The notes under the pieces: model-generated
The model's database searches: none
The model's input: the letters and a program-made list of their open reading frames with translations, nothing else
What the model was told of the DNA's origin: nothing
In this document: piece after piece, positions 34,609 to 44,430 of the stretch
Position numbering within the stretch: position 1 is the first letter of the stretch
Layout: each line of letters opens with the position of its first letter
NCBI GenBank assembly: GCA_023435565.1
Contig: JAEYRN010000105.1
Location: forward strand, 7,860 to 71,859
Source of the DNA: Bacillota bacterium
GTDB lineage: Bacteria > Bacillota > UBA4882 > UBA8346
Length of the DNA stretch: 64,000 nt
Direction of reading: 5' to 3'
Translations under genes and position numbers: made by a program

Positions 34609-35397
34609 TTGAATTTCGAGCAAATATTCGGCGTAACCTTTTCTCAGATTTTATTGGGATTTGCCCGGGCTTCCGGGATGGTAATGACTGCGCCGATCTT
34701 TCAGAGCCGCAATATTCCATCTCCGGTTAAAGTGATTTTGGCTTTTGGACTGGCGCTGGTAGTGGCTCCTTTTATTGTGGGGACTATTGATTTAAACCGA
34801 TTTACATTCGGAATGGCTGTTTTTACATTGATTCAAGAACTTTTGACCGGTTTGATTATGGGATTTATGATTAACCTAACATTCTATGCAGTTCAAATTG
34901 CAGGTTACTATTTTGATATTGAAATGGGTTTTGGTATGGTAAATATCTTAGACCCAACCACCGGTACCCAAATGCCAATTATGGGACAAGTTAATTATAT
35001 AATGGCTTCTTTAATTTTTTTAGCTATCAACGGCCATCATACTGTTATTTCCTCTTTTATTCAAAGCTATCAAGTGATTAAACCGGGTATGTTCTTAATT
35101 AAAAAAGAGGCAATCGGAGTTTTTGTAATGGCTTTTTCAAACATGTTTTACTTAGGGTTTAAAATTGGAATTCCGATAATGGGTACAATTTTTTTATCAA
35201 ATGTAGCGATGGGGATTATTGCCAAACTAATTCCCCAGATTAATGTTTTTATGCTTGGTTTTCCGGTAAAAATTATTTTGGGTTTAATCATGATTATCTT
35301 TTTTATTCCGGTTTTTGTAATGCTAATCGAAGCTACTTTCTCCAGTTCAGGAGATACATTTAAAATGATGCGATTAATGTTAAGGCACCTTCATTAA
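34609..35397 (+). CDS. fliR: Flagellar export gate protein FliR
   Basis: A 262-aa polytopic export-gate subunit. It has ASGMVMTAPIFQSRNIPSPVK near 22-42, then ELLTGLIMGFMINL and FDIEMGFGMVNILDP, the conserved FliR blocks. TTG start with AGGAGG. It ends 13 bases before flhB. Confidence 0.95.
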   Translation: MNFEQIFGVTFSQILLGFARASGMVMTAPIFQSRNIPSPVKVILAFGLALVVAPFIVGTIDLNRFTFGMAVFTLIQELLTGLIMGFMINLTFYAVQIAGYYFDIEMGFGMVNILDPTTGTQMPIMGQVNYIMASLIFLAINGHHTVISSFIQSYQVIKPGMFLIKKEAIGVFVMAFSNMFYLGFKIGIPIMGTIFLSNVAMGIIAKLIPQINVFMLGFPVKIILGLIMIIFFIPVFVMLIEATFSSSGDTFKMMRLMLRHLH

Positions 35398-35410
35398 AGG
35401 TGGAAATAGA

Positions 35411-36607
35411 ATGAACCTTTTTCAGTTATTGGTTATTAGGAATCAATTATTAGTAAATATGGGTGTCCCTTTTCAACGAATAGGGATAAGTGAACATTTC
35501 TGTAAACGGGAGTTTGATTCTTTCCAGTTAAATCTTCAATTTTTTGCCCAAGATCCGGATAAAACCGAAGAGGCTACTCCGCGGCGGAAACAAGAAGCCC
35601 GTAAAAAAGGACAAGTCCCGCGAAGTAATGAATTAAATACTGTAGTTGTGCTACTAGCGCTCTTTATTATCCTGAATTTTTTGGGTAGGTGGTTTTACGG
35701 AGAGCTTATTACATATATAGAACAGTATCTTTCTCCAGATGAGCTTAATACGAATCTAAGCGAGAGTAATTTAGGAAATCTACTGTTTCGTCATTGTATT
35801 ACTTTTTTAAGGCTTTTTTTACCGTTGGGATTGGGAGCATTAGTAATTGGATTGGTAATAAATTTGGTGCAAGTAGGACCAATGTTTAGTATGGAACCGT
35901 TGAAGCCTAAATTTAGTAAGTTGAACCCAATTGCCGGTTTACAGCGTTTATTTAGCGCCCATGGGTTTGTCGAATTAGCCAAATCCATTATTAAGTTAGT
36001 GATTGTAATTTATTTTGCTTATTCGACCATTCGTGAACATCTTTTTATGTTTTTAGACATGATCCGTCAAACTCCTTTTGACGTAGCGATGGCCCTTTGG
36101 CGAATTATCTATCAAGTTGCAATTAAAATTTGTTTATTTCTATTGGCCCTCGCGTTATTTGATTACTTTTACCAACGCTGGGAATTCAGGAAAAGTTTAC
36201 GTATGACGAAGCGTGAGGTAAAGGATGAGTATAAACAAACCGAAGGGAACCCACAGATTAAAAGTAAAATTAGGCAACGCCAGCGTGAAATTGCTATGCG
36301 TCGAATGATGCAGGATGTGCCTAAGGCGGATGTGGTAATTACTAACCCAACCCATTTGGCAATTGCTTTACGATATGATCCTTCAAAGATGGCAGCGCCG
36401 GTTGTTGTTGCAAAGGGTGAAGGTTTCATTGCTCAAAAGATTAAAGAAATTGCTACCGCGAATGACGTGGTTTTAGTCGAAAATAAGCCTTTGGCTCAGA
36501 CAATTTATAAAACAGTTGATATCGGAGAAGCGATCCCGGCCAACCTTTTCCAAGCTGTTGCCGAAATACTCGCTTATGTATATCGGTTAAAACGGAAACA
36601 CGCTTAA
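35411..36607 (+). CDS. flhB: Flagellar export switch protein FlhB
   Basis: Export gate protein that changes substrate class once the hook is complete. It has the conserved start LNLQFFAQDPDKTEEATPRR near 41-60, preceded by a ~40-residue extension; this N-terminus matches some Bacillota FlhB forms and the ATG has AGGTGG. Four membrane helices follow, then the cytoplasmic domain with the autocleavage site NPTH, cut expected between N312 and P313. 398 aa. Confidence 0.95.
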   Translation: MNLFQLLVIRNQLLVNMGVPFQRIGISEHFCKREFDSFQLNLQFFAQDPDKTEEATPRRKQEARKKGQVPRSNELNTVVVLLALFIILNFLGRWFYGELITYIEQYLSPDELNTNLSESNLGNLLFRHCITFLRLFLPLGLGALVIGLVINLVQVGPMFSMEPLKPKFSKLNPIAGLQRLFSAHGFVELAKSIIKLVIVIYFAYSTIREHLFMFLDMIRQTPFDVAMALWRIIYQVAIKICLFLLALALFDYFYQRWEFRKSLRMTKREVKDEYKQTEGNPQIKSKIRQRQREIAMRRMMQDVPKADVVITNPTHLAIALRYDPSKMAAPVVVAKGEGFIAQKIKEIATANDVVLVENKPLAQTIYKTVDIGEAIPANLFQAVAEILAYVYRLKRKHA

Positions 36608-36713
36608 AGGAAGTTGAGAGTTGTCACTATATATTGTGGCCGAAGGATGAACTAAGGTAAGTATGCAATTTTCATATCTGCAAACTTAACATCCAAAAGT
36701 AGAGAGGGTAAAA

Positions 36714-38792
36714 GTGGCTCAAGCGGAAAACACTTCTATGGCACAGCGTTTTTTACAAATCAGTGAGCTTTCAATAATTATCATTGTTATTTTGATTTTG
36801 ACAATGCTTCTTATTCCTTTGCCTTCCTGGATGCTGGACTTTTTGCTGACAATTAATCTTTTAGTTGGGTTTACTATTTTATTGTTAACAATGAATGTCA
36901 AGAAAAGTCTTGAGTTTTCTGTGTTTCCAACCTTATTATTGGTGACCACTTTATATCGATTGGCCTTAAATGTATCCTCAACACGACTAATATTATTAAA
37001 TGCCGAAGCAGGTGCAGTTATCGAAGCATTTGGTAAAGTTGTTGCCGGAAGTAATAATATAGTTGGATTTGTTATGTTTGTGATCCTGACAATTATTCAA
37101 TTTATGGTTATTACTAAAGGTTCGGAACGTGTCGCTGAAGTTGCCGCCCGATTTACCTTGGATGCAATGCCCGGCAAACAAATGAGTATTGATGCTGATT
37201 TAAATGCCGGTTTAATTAATGAAGCTCAAGCTAGAACCAGACGGCGGGAGATTGAACGGGAAGCCGATTTTTATGGAGCTATGGATGGTGCTAGTAAATT
37301 CGTAAAGGGCGATGCAATTGCCGGAATATTAATTACTCTTATTAACATAATAGGTGGGTTTATTATTGGAGCAACTCAAAAGGGATTTACGATTCAGGAA
37401 TCTTTAAGTACCTATTCTTTGTTAACAATCGGCGATGGGTTGGTTAGCCAAGTTCCGGCGTTGTTAATTTCGACAGCTACCGGTATTTTAGTAACCAGGG
37501 CTGCCTCAGAAGATAATTTGGGATCAGACTTGACCAGGCAGCTTATGGCTTATCCCAAAATCTTTTACTTTGTTTCCGGAATGATTGCGTTTTTTGGTTT
37601 TATTCCGGGAATGCCGAAGATTTCATTTTTTACAATGGCAGCACTGGTTGCATACTTAGCTTATCATTTAAGTCATGTTGAAACCGTTTCATCCGATGAA
37701 ATGGCTGCAGATGGTGAGCCTGAATCCGGTGAGGAGCAAAAAGGGCCGGAAAATGTTAGTTCTTTACTTCAAATTGACCCAATGGAACTTGAGATTGGGT
37801 ACCGCTTGATACCATTAGTCGATCCGAATCAAGGCGGTGATCTTTTTGAACGGGTGACGATGATTCGGCGTCAAACTGCATTGGAACTGGGAATGGTGCT
37901 TCCGCCGATTCGAATTCGTGATAATATGCAATTATCTCCTACATCTTATGTAATTAAGATTAAAGGAGTTGAAATTGCGGGTGGCGAAATTATACCTAAC
38001 TATTATTTGGCTATGGATCCAGGAATAGTTTCTGAACCGGTTGAGGGAATACCAACCACTGAACCGGCTTTTGGCTTGCCGGCGCTTTGGATAACCGAGG
38101 GCCAGCGTGATGAGGCGGAAATCGCCGGTTATACAGTAGTTGACCCGCCATCTGTCTTAGCCACTCATTTAACTGAAGTTATTAAGAGTCACGCTTTTGA
38201 GTTGTTGGGTCGACAAGAAGTCCAATCTTTAATTAATAACGTTAAAGAAGAATATTCAGTTGTAGTTAACGAGTTAATTCCTAATTTAATGTCTGTGGGC
38301 GAAATTCAAAAAGTATTGGTTAATTTATTAAAAGAGGGAATCCCGATTCGAAATTTAGTAACCATTTTAGAAACTTTGGCTGATAATGCTCCTTTAACAA
38401 AAGACGTTGATTATTTAACGGAAAATGTGCGACAGTCTTTAGCTAGGCAAATTACAAAAATGGTTCAGGCTGACGATGGCATTATCCGAGTGATAACGGT
38501 TGATCCCAACTTAGAACAAATATTAATGAAAGTCCAAAAAGAAGCTAAAGAAACAGGCGGTTTTTCAATGGATCCCCGGATGATCCAAAATATTTATGAT
38601 CGTTTGGGTGAATTGATTAAAGAAATGACTGCCTCGGGTTATCAACCTGTAATTCTTTGTTCACCGGCTATTAGACTAACATTTAGAAAATTAACGGAAA
38701 GATTGGCTGCTAGGATTATTGTTCTTTCATATAATGAGATTATTGCCGAAGCTGAAGTTCATTCTGTAGGGGTGGTGTCAATAAATCAATGA
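36714..38792 (+). CDS. flhA: Flagellar export gate protein FlhA
   Basis: Largest export-gate subunit, 692 aa. About eight helices lie in the first 340 residues, with the FHIPEP family block (FPTLLLVTTLYRLALNVSST) and RFTLDAMPGKQMSIDADLNAG. The C-terminal cytoplasmic domain (about 355-690) docks chaperone-substrate complexes. The GTG start follows GAGAGGG. It overlaps flhF by four bases. Confidence 0.96.
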   Translation: MAQAENTSMAQRFLQISELSIIIIVILILTMLLIPLPSWMLDFLLTINLLVGFTILLLTMNVKKSLEFSVFPTLLLVTTLYRLALNVSSTRLILLNAEAGAVIEAFGKVVAGSNNIVGFVMFVILTIIQFMVITKGSERVAEVAARFTLDAMPGKQMSIDADLNAGLINEAQARTRRREIEREADFYGAMDGASKFVKGDAIAGILITLINIIGGFIIGATQKGFTIQESLSTYSLLTIGDGLVSQVPALLISTATGILVTRAASEDNLGSDLTRQLMAYPKIFYFVSGMIAFFGFIPGMPKISFFTMAALVAYLAYHLSHVETVSSDEMAADGEPESGEEQKGPENVSSLLQIDPMELEIGYRLIPLVDPNQGGDLFERVTMIRRQTALELGMVLPPIRIRDNMQLSPTSYVIKIKGVEIAGGEIIPNYYLAMDPGIVSEPVEGIPTTEPAFGLPALWITEGQRDEAEIAGYTVVDPPSVLATHLTEVIKSHAFELLGRQEVQSLINNVKEEYSVVVNELIPNLMSVGEIQKVLVNLLKEGIPIRNLVTILETLADNAPLTKDVDYLTENVRQSLARQITKMVQADDGIIRVITVDPNLEQILMKVQKEAKETGGFSMDPRMIQNIYDRLGELIKEMTASGYQPVILCSPAIRLTFRKLTERLAARIIVLSYNEIIAEAEVHSVGVVSINQ

Positions 38793-40138
38793 GAGTTAAA
38801 CGTTATGTAGCGGATTCGATTCAGGAGGCAATCACCCGGGTCAAAAACGACCTTGGACGAAACGCGATAATTTTACATACTAAACCTTTCAAAGAGGGAG
38901 GATTTTTAGGTTTTTTTTGTCGGCGTCGTTTTGAAGTGATTGCTGCTGTTGATGAAACAATGGGCGATAATACGGCGGCTTCAAAAAAAACGGAGATTAA
39001 ACCGCAACCAACTCCAGCAACTGAAATACAGACGGTATCTCCTTTGCGAACGGCGGCAATAGTAGAGCCGGAACCGAAACCAACTCCAGTTCCAGTTCAA
39101 GCGCCTACTCAACCTGTTGTTATGCCTGTTCCGGAACAGAAGAAAACCAGTCAAGTGGTGTTTGATGAAAAATCATTTGTAATAGGTTTAAAAGAAGCAA
39201 GTGTAACTACAGAACCGGGTTTAAAATCATTACGCGAAGAGATTGCTGAAATGAAGGAGTTAATTCGGCAAGTGGCTTCAAAACCAAATTCTTTACCGGT
39301 AGGAGTGCCTATTCCTCAACCTGAAAGAGTTGGTAATACCGAGTGGCTCCGTCAGCATTTACAAAGTTTAGGGATGGAAGGCGATATTATTGAATATTTA
39401 ATATTGCAAATTCCGTCAAATTTATTTGAGAATAACGCACAAGAAGAAATTCTAGTCTATTGTCAACAGATTTTGGCTACCAAATTAATGTTTTCCGAAC
39501 CGATTTTGCAAGAACAGGCTGGTGAACAGCAAGTAGTAGCTTTAATCGGTCCAACCGGTGTTGGTAAAACAACTACTATTGCTAAACTTGCTGCCAATTA
39601 TAATTTATTTGAAGGTAAGAAGGTTGGGTTAATTACAATCGATACATACCGGATAGCTGCAGTGGAACATCTGAAAACATATGGAGATATTATTAATTTA
39701 CCGGTAGAAGTAGTGTATACTCCTTCGGATTTAAATCAATCCATTGCTAATTTAAAAGAATGCGATTTGATCTTGATTGATACAGCCGGAAGAAGTCCTC
39801 ATAATCAAGCAATGATGGATGAATTACAGCGGTTTTTGTCTAATTCTCGAATTGGTGTTATTTTATTAGTAGTAAGCGCAACTACTAAATATCAAGATAT
39901 GTTGACTATAGCTGAGAGTTTTTCGAAAATTGCTTTTACCCATTTAGTTTTTACTAAGTTGGATGAAACCAGTTCCTTAGGCCCAATTGTCAGTTTGGCC
40001 ATGAATGTTAAACGCCCAATATCATATTTTACAAATGGGCAGAATGTTCCGGACGATATTGAAGTCGCTAAACCAAATAAGCTGATTACTCAGTTATTTA
40101 AGGGATGTTCTTACAATCGGACTACTGTATCGACTTGA
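38789..40138 (+). CDS. flhF: Flagellar placement GTPase FlhF
   Basis: SRP-type GTPase that sets flagellar position and number. It has an N-terminal basic B-domain (MRVKRYVADSIQEAITRVK), a Pro/Gln-rich linker (about 65-120), the N domain, and the G domain (about 240-445) with GPTGVGKTTTIAKLA (P-loop), DTYRIAAVEHL, DTAGRSP and TKLDE. 449 aa. Its ATG overlaps the flhA stop. A 216-base repeat-bearing gap follows before flhG. Confidence 0.95.
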   Translation: MRVKRYVADSIQEAITRVKNDLGRNAIILHTKPFKEGGFLGFFCRRRFEVIAAVDETMGDNTAASKKTEIKPQPTPATEIQTVSPLRTAAIVEPEPKPTPVPVQAPTQPVVMPVPEQKKTSQVVFDEKSFVIGLKEASVTTEPGLKSLREEIAEMKELIRQVASKPNSLPVGVPIPQPERVGNTEWLRQHLQSLGMEGDIIEYLILQIPSNLFENNAQEEILVYCQQILATKLMFSEPILQEQAGEQQVVALIGPTGVGKTTTIAKLAANYNLFEGKKVGLITIDTYRIAAVEHLKTYGDIINLPVEVVYTPSDLNQSIANLKECDLILIDTAGRSPHNQAMMDELQRFLSNSRIGVILLVVSATTKYQDMLTIAESFSKIAFTHLVFTKLDETSSLGPIVSLAMNVKRPISYFTNGQNVPDDIEVAKPNKLITQLFKGCSYNRTTVST

Positions 40139-40326
40139 CTACTTAGAAAATGCTACCGACGCTTGTCGATCCACGTCAATATTTTCATTGTTTTGCTTGG
40201 GTCAATCGGAGATTGACGTGGACGAGTATCTAGAAAATGATTTCTCTGTGTCTCCGTGTCTCTGAAACCAATAATGATTTAGCCACAGAGGCGAGGGTCA
40301 ACAGGATGTTGACGTGGATCGACTTA
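40137..40326. repeat. Dispersed inverted-repeat element, copy A (and a partial copy)
   Basis: 40137-40239 matches, in inverted orientation, the sequence at 59726-59822 (about 40 bases at the left edge with two mismatches, then a diverged centre and another conserved block). Inside it, CCACGTCAA and TTGACGTGG can pair. A partial third block (GTCAACAGGATGTTGACGTGG, about 40297-40318) lies near the flhG start. Between them are CTCTGTGTCTCCGTGTCTCTG and CCACAGAGGC, another inverted pair. No ORF. Confidence 0.8.
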
Positions 40327-40354
40327 TATGAACTTTTGATTAAGGAGTTTTTGG

Positions 40355-41245
40355 ATGGCGGATCAAGCGGAACGTTTAAGGGCAATAGTTAAGGAAAATA
40401 TGACCAACGTTAATCCTGCCAGAGTAATTACGGTAACTAGCGGTAAAGGAGGCGTTGGCAAAACTAATTTTGCAGTTAACCTTGGAATTACTCTTTCAAA
40501 ACTAGGCCAAAAAGTTTTATTGGTTGACGCTGATTTGGGTTTAGCCAATGTTGATGTGATGTTAGGGATGATTCCCAAATATAACCTGGGACATGTCCTA
40601 TTGGGAGAAAAGAAAATTGCCGATATAATAACTAATGGCCCTGCGGGAATGAAGATAATACCTAGCGGTTCCGGAATGTATAAATTGGCCAACCTGGGAG
40701 AGAAAAAGTTAGCCCAATGCTTAGCTCACTTGAACGAACTTGAAAAAACTACTGATATAATATTGATTGATACTGGAGCCGGATTATCAAAAAATGTATT
40801 AAAATTTGTGCTGGCTGCCGGAGAAGTGATAATAATTACGACTCCGGAACCTACTGCCATTACCGATGCTTATGGCATTATTAAGGTAATAGCCAGTTCT
40901 AAAAGGGACCTTCCTATTCGAGTAGTGGTAAATATGGTAAAAAACGAAAAAGAGGCTGAGGAGGTCATGGAAAGATTATCAGCTGTATCCCAGAGATTTC
41001 TAGGAATGGATTTAGTAAGTCTAGGATTCATCCCGCTGGACATGGTCGTTCCCAAAGCAGTGAAGGAACAACAACCTTTTGTGATAGGGCATCCACGTTC
41101 AGCAGTTGCTTCAAGTATCAATCAAATAGCATCTCAGCTTATTAATGGAGAAATCGTGGCTACAACAGGCTCACTTTCCTTTTTTGAGCGTTTGTTAGGA
41201 ATATTTAAACAGGTGGATCAGACCAATGAAAATATTCCAAATTGA
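40355..41245 (+). CDS. flhG: Flagellar number regulator FlhG (YlxH/FleN), MinD-like ATPase
   Basis: ParA/MinD-type ATPase that works with FlhF. It has a deviant Walker A SGKGGVGKT at 29-37, preceded by an FlhF-activating N-terminal helix; DADLGLANVDVMLG near 58-71, DTGAGLSKNVL and a C-terminal amphipathic region are also present. 296 aa. SD AAGGAG. It overlaps the YcgR-like gene by 20 bases. Confidence 0.94.
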   Translation: MADQAERLRAIVKENMTNVNPARVITVTSGKGGVGKTNFAVNLGITLSKLGQKVLLVDADLGLANVDVMLGMIPKYNLGHVLLGEKKIADIITNGPAGMKIIPSGSGMYKLANLGEKKLAQCLAHLNELEKTTDIILIDTGAGLSKNVLKFVLAAGEVIIITTPEPTAITDAYGIIKVIASSKRDLPIRVVVNMVKNEKEAEEVMERLSAVSQRFLGMDLVSLGFIPLDMVVPKAVKEQQPFVIGHPRSAVASSINQIASQLINGEIVATTGSLSFFERLLGIFKQVDQTNENIPN

Positions 41246-41888
41246 TGATTATCTTCAAATTGAAATTTCATCCGGGAAGTATCAGGGGGTATATGATAGC
41301 AAGGTTATCAATAGTGAGGATAACGAGCTATTAATAACCGCGCCTCGGAATGACCAAGGACTTATTCCGGTCCAGAAAAATGACCTCCTTGGTATCTGCG
41401 TCTTAAAAAAAGATGCTATGTATGAGTTTCAAAGTAGGGTCATTTCTGCTCCGACACGTGATTTTGCATATCTTTCAATTTATATTCCTCATTTAATCAA
41501 ACGGAAACAGCGCCGGGCTGATTTTCGGATTGCAGTCAATGTACCCGTGGAAGTGCTTTATTTTTACCGTAATGGAGTTCCGGTTGCGGCTTGTACAATG
41601 AATTCAGTGGATTTGAGCGCTGGTGGTATTAAAATTGAAACCTCCGAACAATTTAAAGCAGGCAAAAAATATCAAATGGCAATCATTTTACCCTCGAATG
41701 AGGAAGAGGAAGAAATCTATGTTGAAGCTGAAGTAGTTAGGTCGGAACTTAATACCAATCCTGAGCTTGGGTTAGGCGGGTTCTATTTGACGGCATTTAA
41801 ATTTAATGATATTTCTGAGATTAAAAAGCAAAAAATCCTTAAATTTATCTATAAACAGCAGGAATTACGTTTAAAAGGTCTAATTTAA
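41226..41888 (+). CDS. YcgR-like flagellar brake, PilZ domain
   Basis: A 220-aa c-di-GMP receptor placed in the flagellar operon, most likely slowing the motor when c-di-GMP is high. It has a YcgR N-domain (about 1-90), then a PilZ domain with R97xxxR101 (RADFR, within KQRRADFRI) and DLSAGG at 129-134. It starts 20 bases inside flhG. It resembles the protein encoded at 1014. Position replaces the cheB seen here in Bacillus. Confidence 0.9.
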   Translation: MKIFQIDDYLQIEISSGKYQGVYDSKVINSEDNELLITAPRNDQGLIPVQKNDLLGICVLKKDAMYEFQSRVISAPTRDFAYLSIYIPHLIKRKQRRADFRIAVNVPVEVLYFYRNGVPVAACTMNSVDLSAGGIKIETSEQFKAGKKYQMAIILPSNEEEEEIYVEAEVVRSELNTNPELGLGGFYLTAFKFNDISEIKKQKILKFIYKQQELRLKGLI

Positions 41889-41907
41889 ACCTTGGGAGGT
41901 GGGTAAT

Positions 41908-43848
41908 TTGGAAACATCTCAGTATCTGAGCGTATTTATGGATGAATGTCAAGAGCATCTCCTTACTTTAAATCAATCTTTATTGGAACTGGAGCATGAA
42001 CCTGATAATTCATCCGTATTAGACAAGATTTTTCGCGCCGCCCACACTCTAAAAGGTGCTTCGGCGACAATGGGTTTTAATAAAATGGCTAATCTTACTC
42101 ATGCTATGGAAGATGTCCTGGGTAAGTTACGGAGTAAAGAAATTTCAGTTTCTTCCGAGTTAATGAATAGCCTTTTTGAAGCGGTCGATTCTCTTGAAAT
42201 TTTAACAAATACTATTAGCGAAGGTAAAGAGGAAGATATTGAAATTACCGGAACGATCCAGGATTTACATCGTTTCATTTCCGGAAATGTGGAACCTGTT
42301 AAAACTGAACGCCGTCAAAGTTTAGTATTGCGTTATTTAGAAGCTGAAATTGAGCAGATTACAGCGGCTACGAATAGTGGGATAAAACTTTATCATATTG
42401 AAGTGACCTTGGTTGAGGATTGTTTATTAAAAGGCGCCCGTGTTTTTATGGTTTTACGGGAGATTGAAAAGTTAGGAACGATAATAAGAAGTATTCCTGC
42501 CGTTAAAGATTTAGAGGATGAGAACTTTGACACACGATTTATTGTCGGAGTGTTATCATCAAGTTCTCCTGAAGAGTTCATTAAGAATATCACCAATATT
42601 ATGGATGTTGCAAAAGCATCTATTGAAGAACCCGCCCTTAATCAACTCCAAACCGAAAAACGACAGGAATCTGCGGTAGATCATGCTGAGAAAAAGATTA
42701 ATACTCAGACTGTAAGAGTTGAAATTAAAAAACTTGATGATTTAATGAATCTTGTTGGTGAGTTAGTTATTAGTAGATCCCGGTTGGAATCAATCGGGGC
42801 AAACGTACACTCCAGAGATTTGGATGAAGTAATTGAACAGGTTGGCAGATTGACGGTTGATTTGAGAGATAGCGTGATGAAATCCCGGATGATTCCCGTG
42901 GAAACCGTTTTTTCTCGTTTTCCAAGGTTGGTAAGGGATTTGGCTAAAGAATTAAATAAAGAAATTGAACTAGAAATATATGGTGCAGAAACCGAGCTAG
43001 ATCGAACTGTCATTGATGAAATTGGCGATCCGCTGGTACATATCATTCGAAATGCCATTGACCATGGTCTGGAATCATCCGAAGAACGGGAGCGTGCAGG
43101 AAAACCGAGACAGGGAAAAGTAATTCTTGGCGCTCGTCAAGAAGGAAATAGTGTTATCATCACTGTAAAGGATGATGGTAAAGGATTTAACCTTCAAAGA
43201 GTAAAGGAAAAAGCAATCAGAAATGGGGTAGTTACTCCGGAAGTTTTAGCTGAGATGCGAGAAGAGCAAATATTGGAATTAACCTTTCTTCCTGGTTTTT
43301 CAACTGCCGAAAAGATCACTGATGTCTCCGGCCGGGGTGTTGGAATGGATGTGGTTAGGGATAAAGTTAATACCCTTGGTGGAGTCGTCACTATTGCTTC
43401 GGTGCAAAGTGAAGGTTCAACCATTTCGATTCGTTTACCCTTGACACTGGCAATCATTCAAACATTAGTAGTTCAATTGGGTAATGAAATATATGCTATT
43501 CCATCTAGTTATATTGAACAAATTACTAGTTTAAACAGGAATGAAATTAAACGTATTCGCCAACAGGAAGTATTTATGTTACGAGGTGAAGTAGTGCCGT
43601 TAATCCGGCTTCAGGATATTTTAGATACACCTGGTAGCAAAAATTTTGAAATTGAGGAATTGGATGTAGTTGTATTAAAAATTGGTGATCGTTTAATCGG
43701 ATGTATTGTCGATAGTTTATTACGACAACAAGATGTAGTTATCAAATCTTTAGGTGGTTATTTAGGGGCCATTAAAGGTATTGCCGGAGCAACTATTCTT
43801 GGAGATGGTCGTGTTGCTTTAATTTTGGATCTTAGAGAGGTTGCCTAA
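41908..43848 (+). CDS. cheA: Chemotaxis histidine kinase CheA
   Basis: Kinase that phosphorylates CheY. The TTG at 41908 (LETSQYLSVFMDE) is chosen because GGGAGGT lies seven bases upstream; an upstream GTG falls inside that site. The HPt domain carries phospho-His46 (RAAHTLKGASATMGF). A P2-like region (about 130-225), P3 dimerisation helices (MNLVGELVISRSRLE), an ATPase domain with HIIRNAIDHGLE, DDGKGF and GRGVGMDVV, and a CheW-like P5 domain follow. 646 aa. Confidence 0.96.
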   Translation: METSQYLSVFMDECQEHLLTLNQSLLELEHEPDNSSVLDKIFRAAHTLKGASATMGFNKMANLTHAMEDVLGKLRSKEISVSSELMNSLFEAVDSLEILTNTISEGKEEDIEITGTIQDLHRFISGNVEPVKTERRQSLVLRYLEAEIEQITAATNSGIKLYHIEVTLVEDCLLKGARVFMVLREIEKLGTIIRSIPAVKDLEDENFDTRFIVGVLSSSSPEEFIKNITNIMDVAKASIEEPALNQLQTEKRQESAVDHAEKKINTQTVRVEIKKLDDLMNLVGELVISRSRLESIGANVHSRDLDEVIEQVGRLTVDLRDSVMKSRMIPVETVFSRFPRLVRDLAKELNKEIELEIYGAETELDRTVIDEIGDPLVHIIRNAIDHGLESSEERERAGKPRQGKVILGARQEGNSVIITVKDDGKGFNLQRVKEKAIRNGVVTPEVLAEMREEQILELTFLPGFSTAEKITDVSGRGVGMDVVRDKVNTLGGVVTIASVQSEGSTISIRLPLTLAIIQTLVVQLGNEIYAIPSSYIEQITSLNRNEIKRIRQQEVFMLRGEVVPLIRLQDILDTPGSKNFEIEELDVVVLKIGDRLIGCIVDSLLRQQDVVIKSLGGYLGAIKGIAGATILGDGRVALILDLREVA

Positions 43849-43926
43849 ACGATTTTTTGGCTTGTCTTAGGATATATATAAATATTATTAATACCTATAG
43901 ATAAACCCCAGAAGGAGGGCAAGCAA

Positions 43927-44430
43927 ATGGCTCTAAAAGATAAAGTCGAAGCTGTTGAAGAAAGTAAACAGTTGGTGATTTTTAAACTCGGTGACGAAGA
44001 ATTTGGGGTCGATATTTTACAAGTTCGTGAAATTGAAAAATTAGATCAGCAGGTAACAAGGGTCCCAAAATCGCCGAATTTTGTCGAAGGAGTAATTAAC
44101 CTCCGGGGCGAAATTATTCCTATAGTTGATTTACGTAAACGCTTCGGTTTGGTAGTCCGTCAAACCGGTAATGAAGCTAGAATAATTATTGTTGACATTA
44201 GCGATGGACAGGTAGGAATGGTAGTTGACTCAGTTGTTGAAGTCGTTCGCCTTAATGTATCAGCCATTGAAACAGCCCCTTCTATTACCAAAGGGGTCGA
44301 TGCGTATTTTTTAAGTGGAGTGGCTAAAATTAACGAACGGTTAATCGTTCTTATTAATTTGGAACGGGCATTGTCACCTGAAGAGATGAAAGAGCTGGAC
44401 GCCTTAAAACCGGAGGAACAAAATGACTAA
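43927..44430 (+). CDS. cheW: Chemotaxis coupling protein CheW
   Basis: Links receptors to CheA. The 167-aa CheW domain has FKLGDEEFGVDILQVREIEK near 18-38, FVEGVINLRGEIIPIVDLRKRF near 56-77, and VDSVVEVVRL. SD GAAGGAGGG. The short C-terminal tail is acidic. It overlaps cheC by eight bases. Confidence 0.95.
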   Translation: MALKDKVEAVEESKQLVIFKLGDEEFGVDILQVREIEKLDQQVTRVPKSPNFVEGVINLRGEIIPIVDLRKRFGLVVRQTGNEARIIIVDISDGQVGMVVDSVVEVVRLNVSAIETAPSITKGVDAYFLSGVAKINERLIVLINLERALSPEEMKELDALKPEEQND

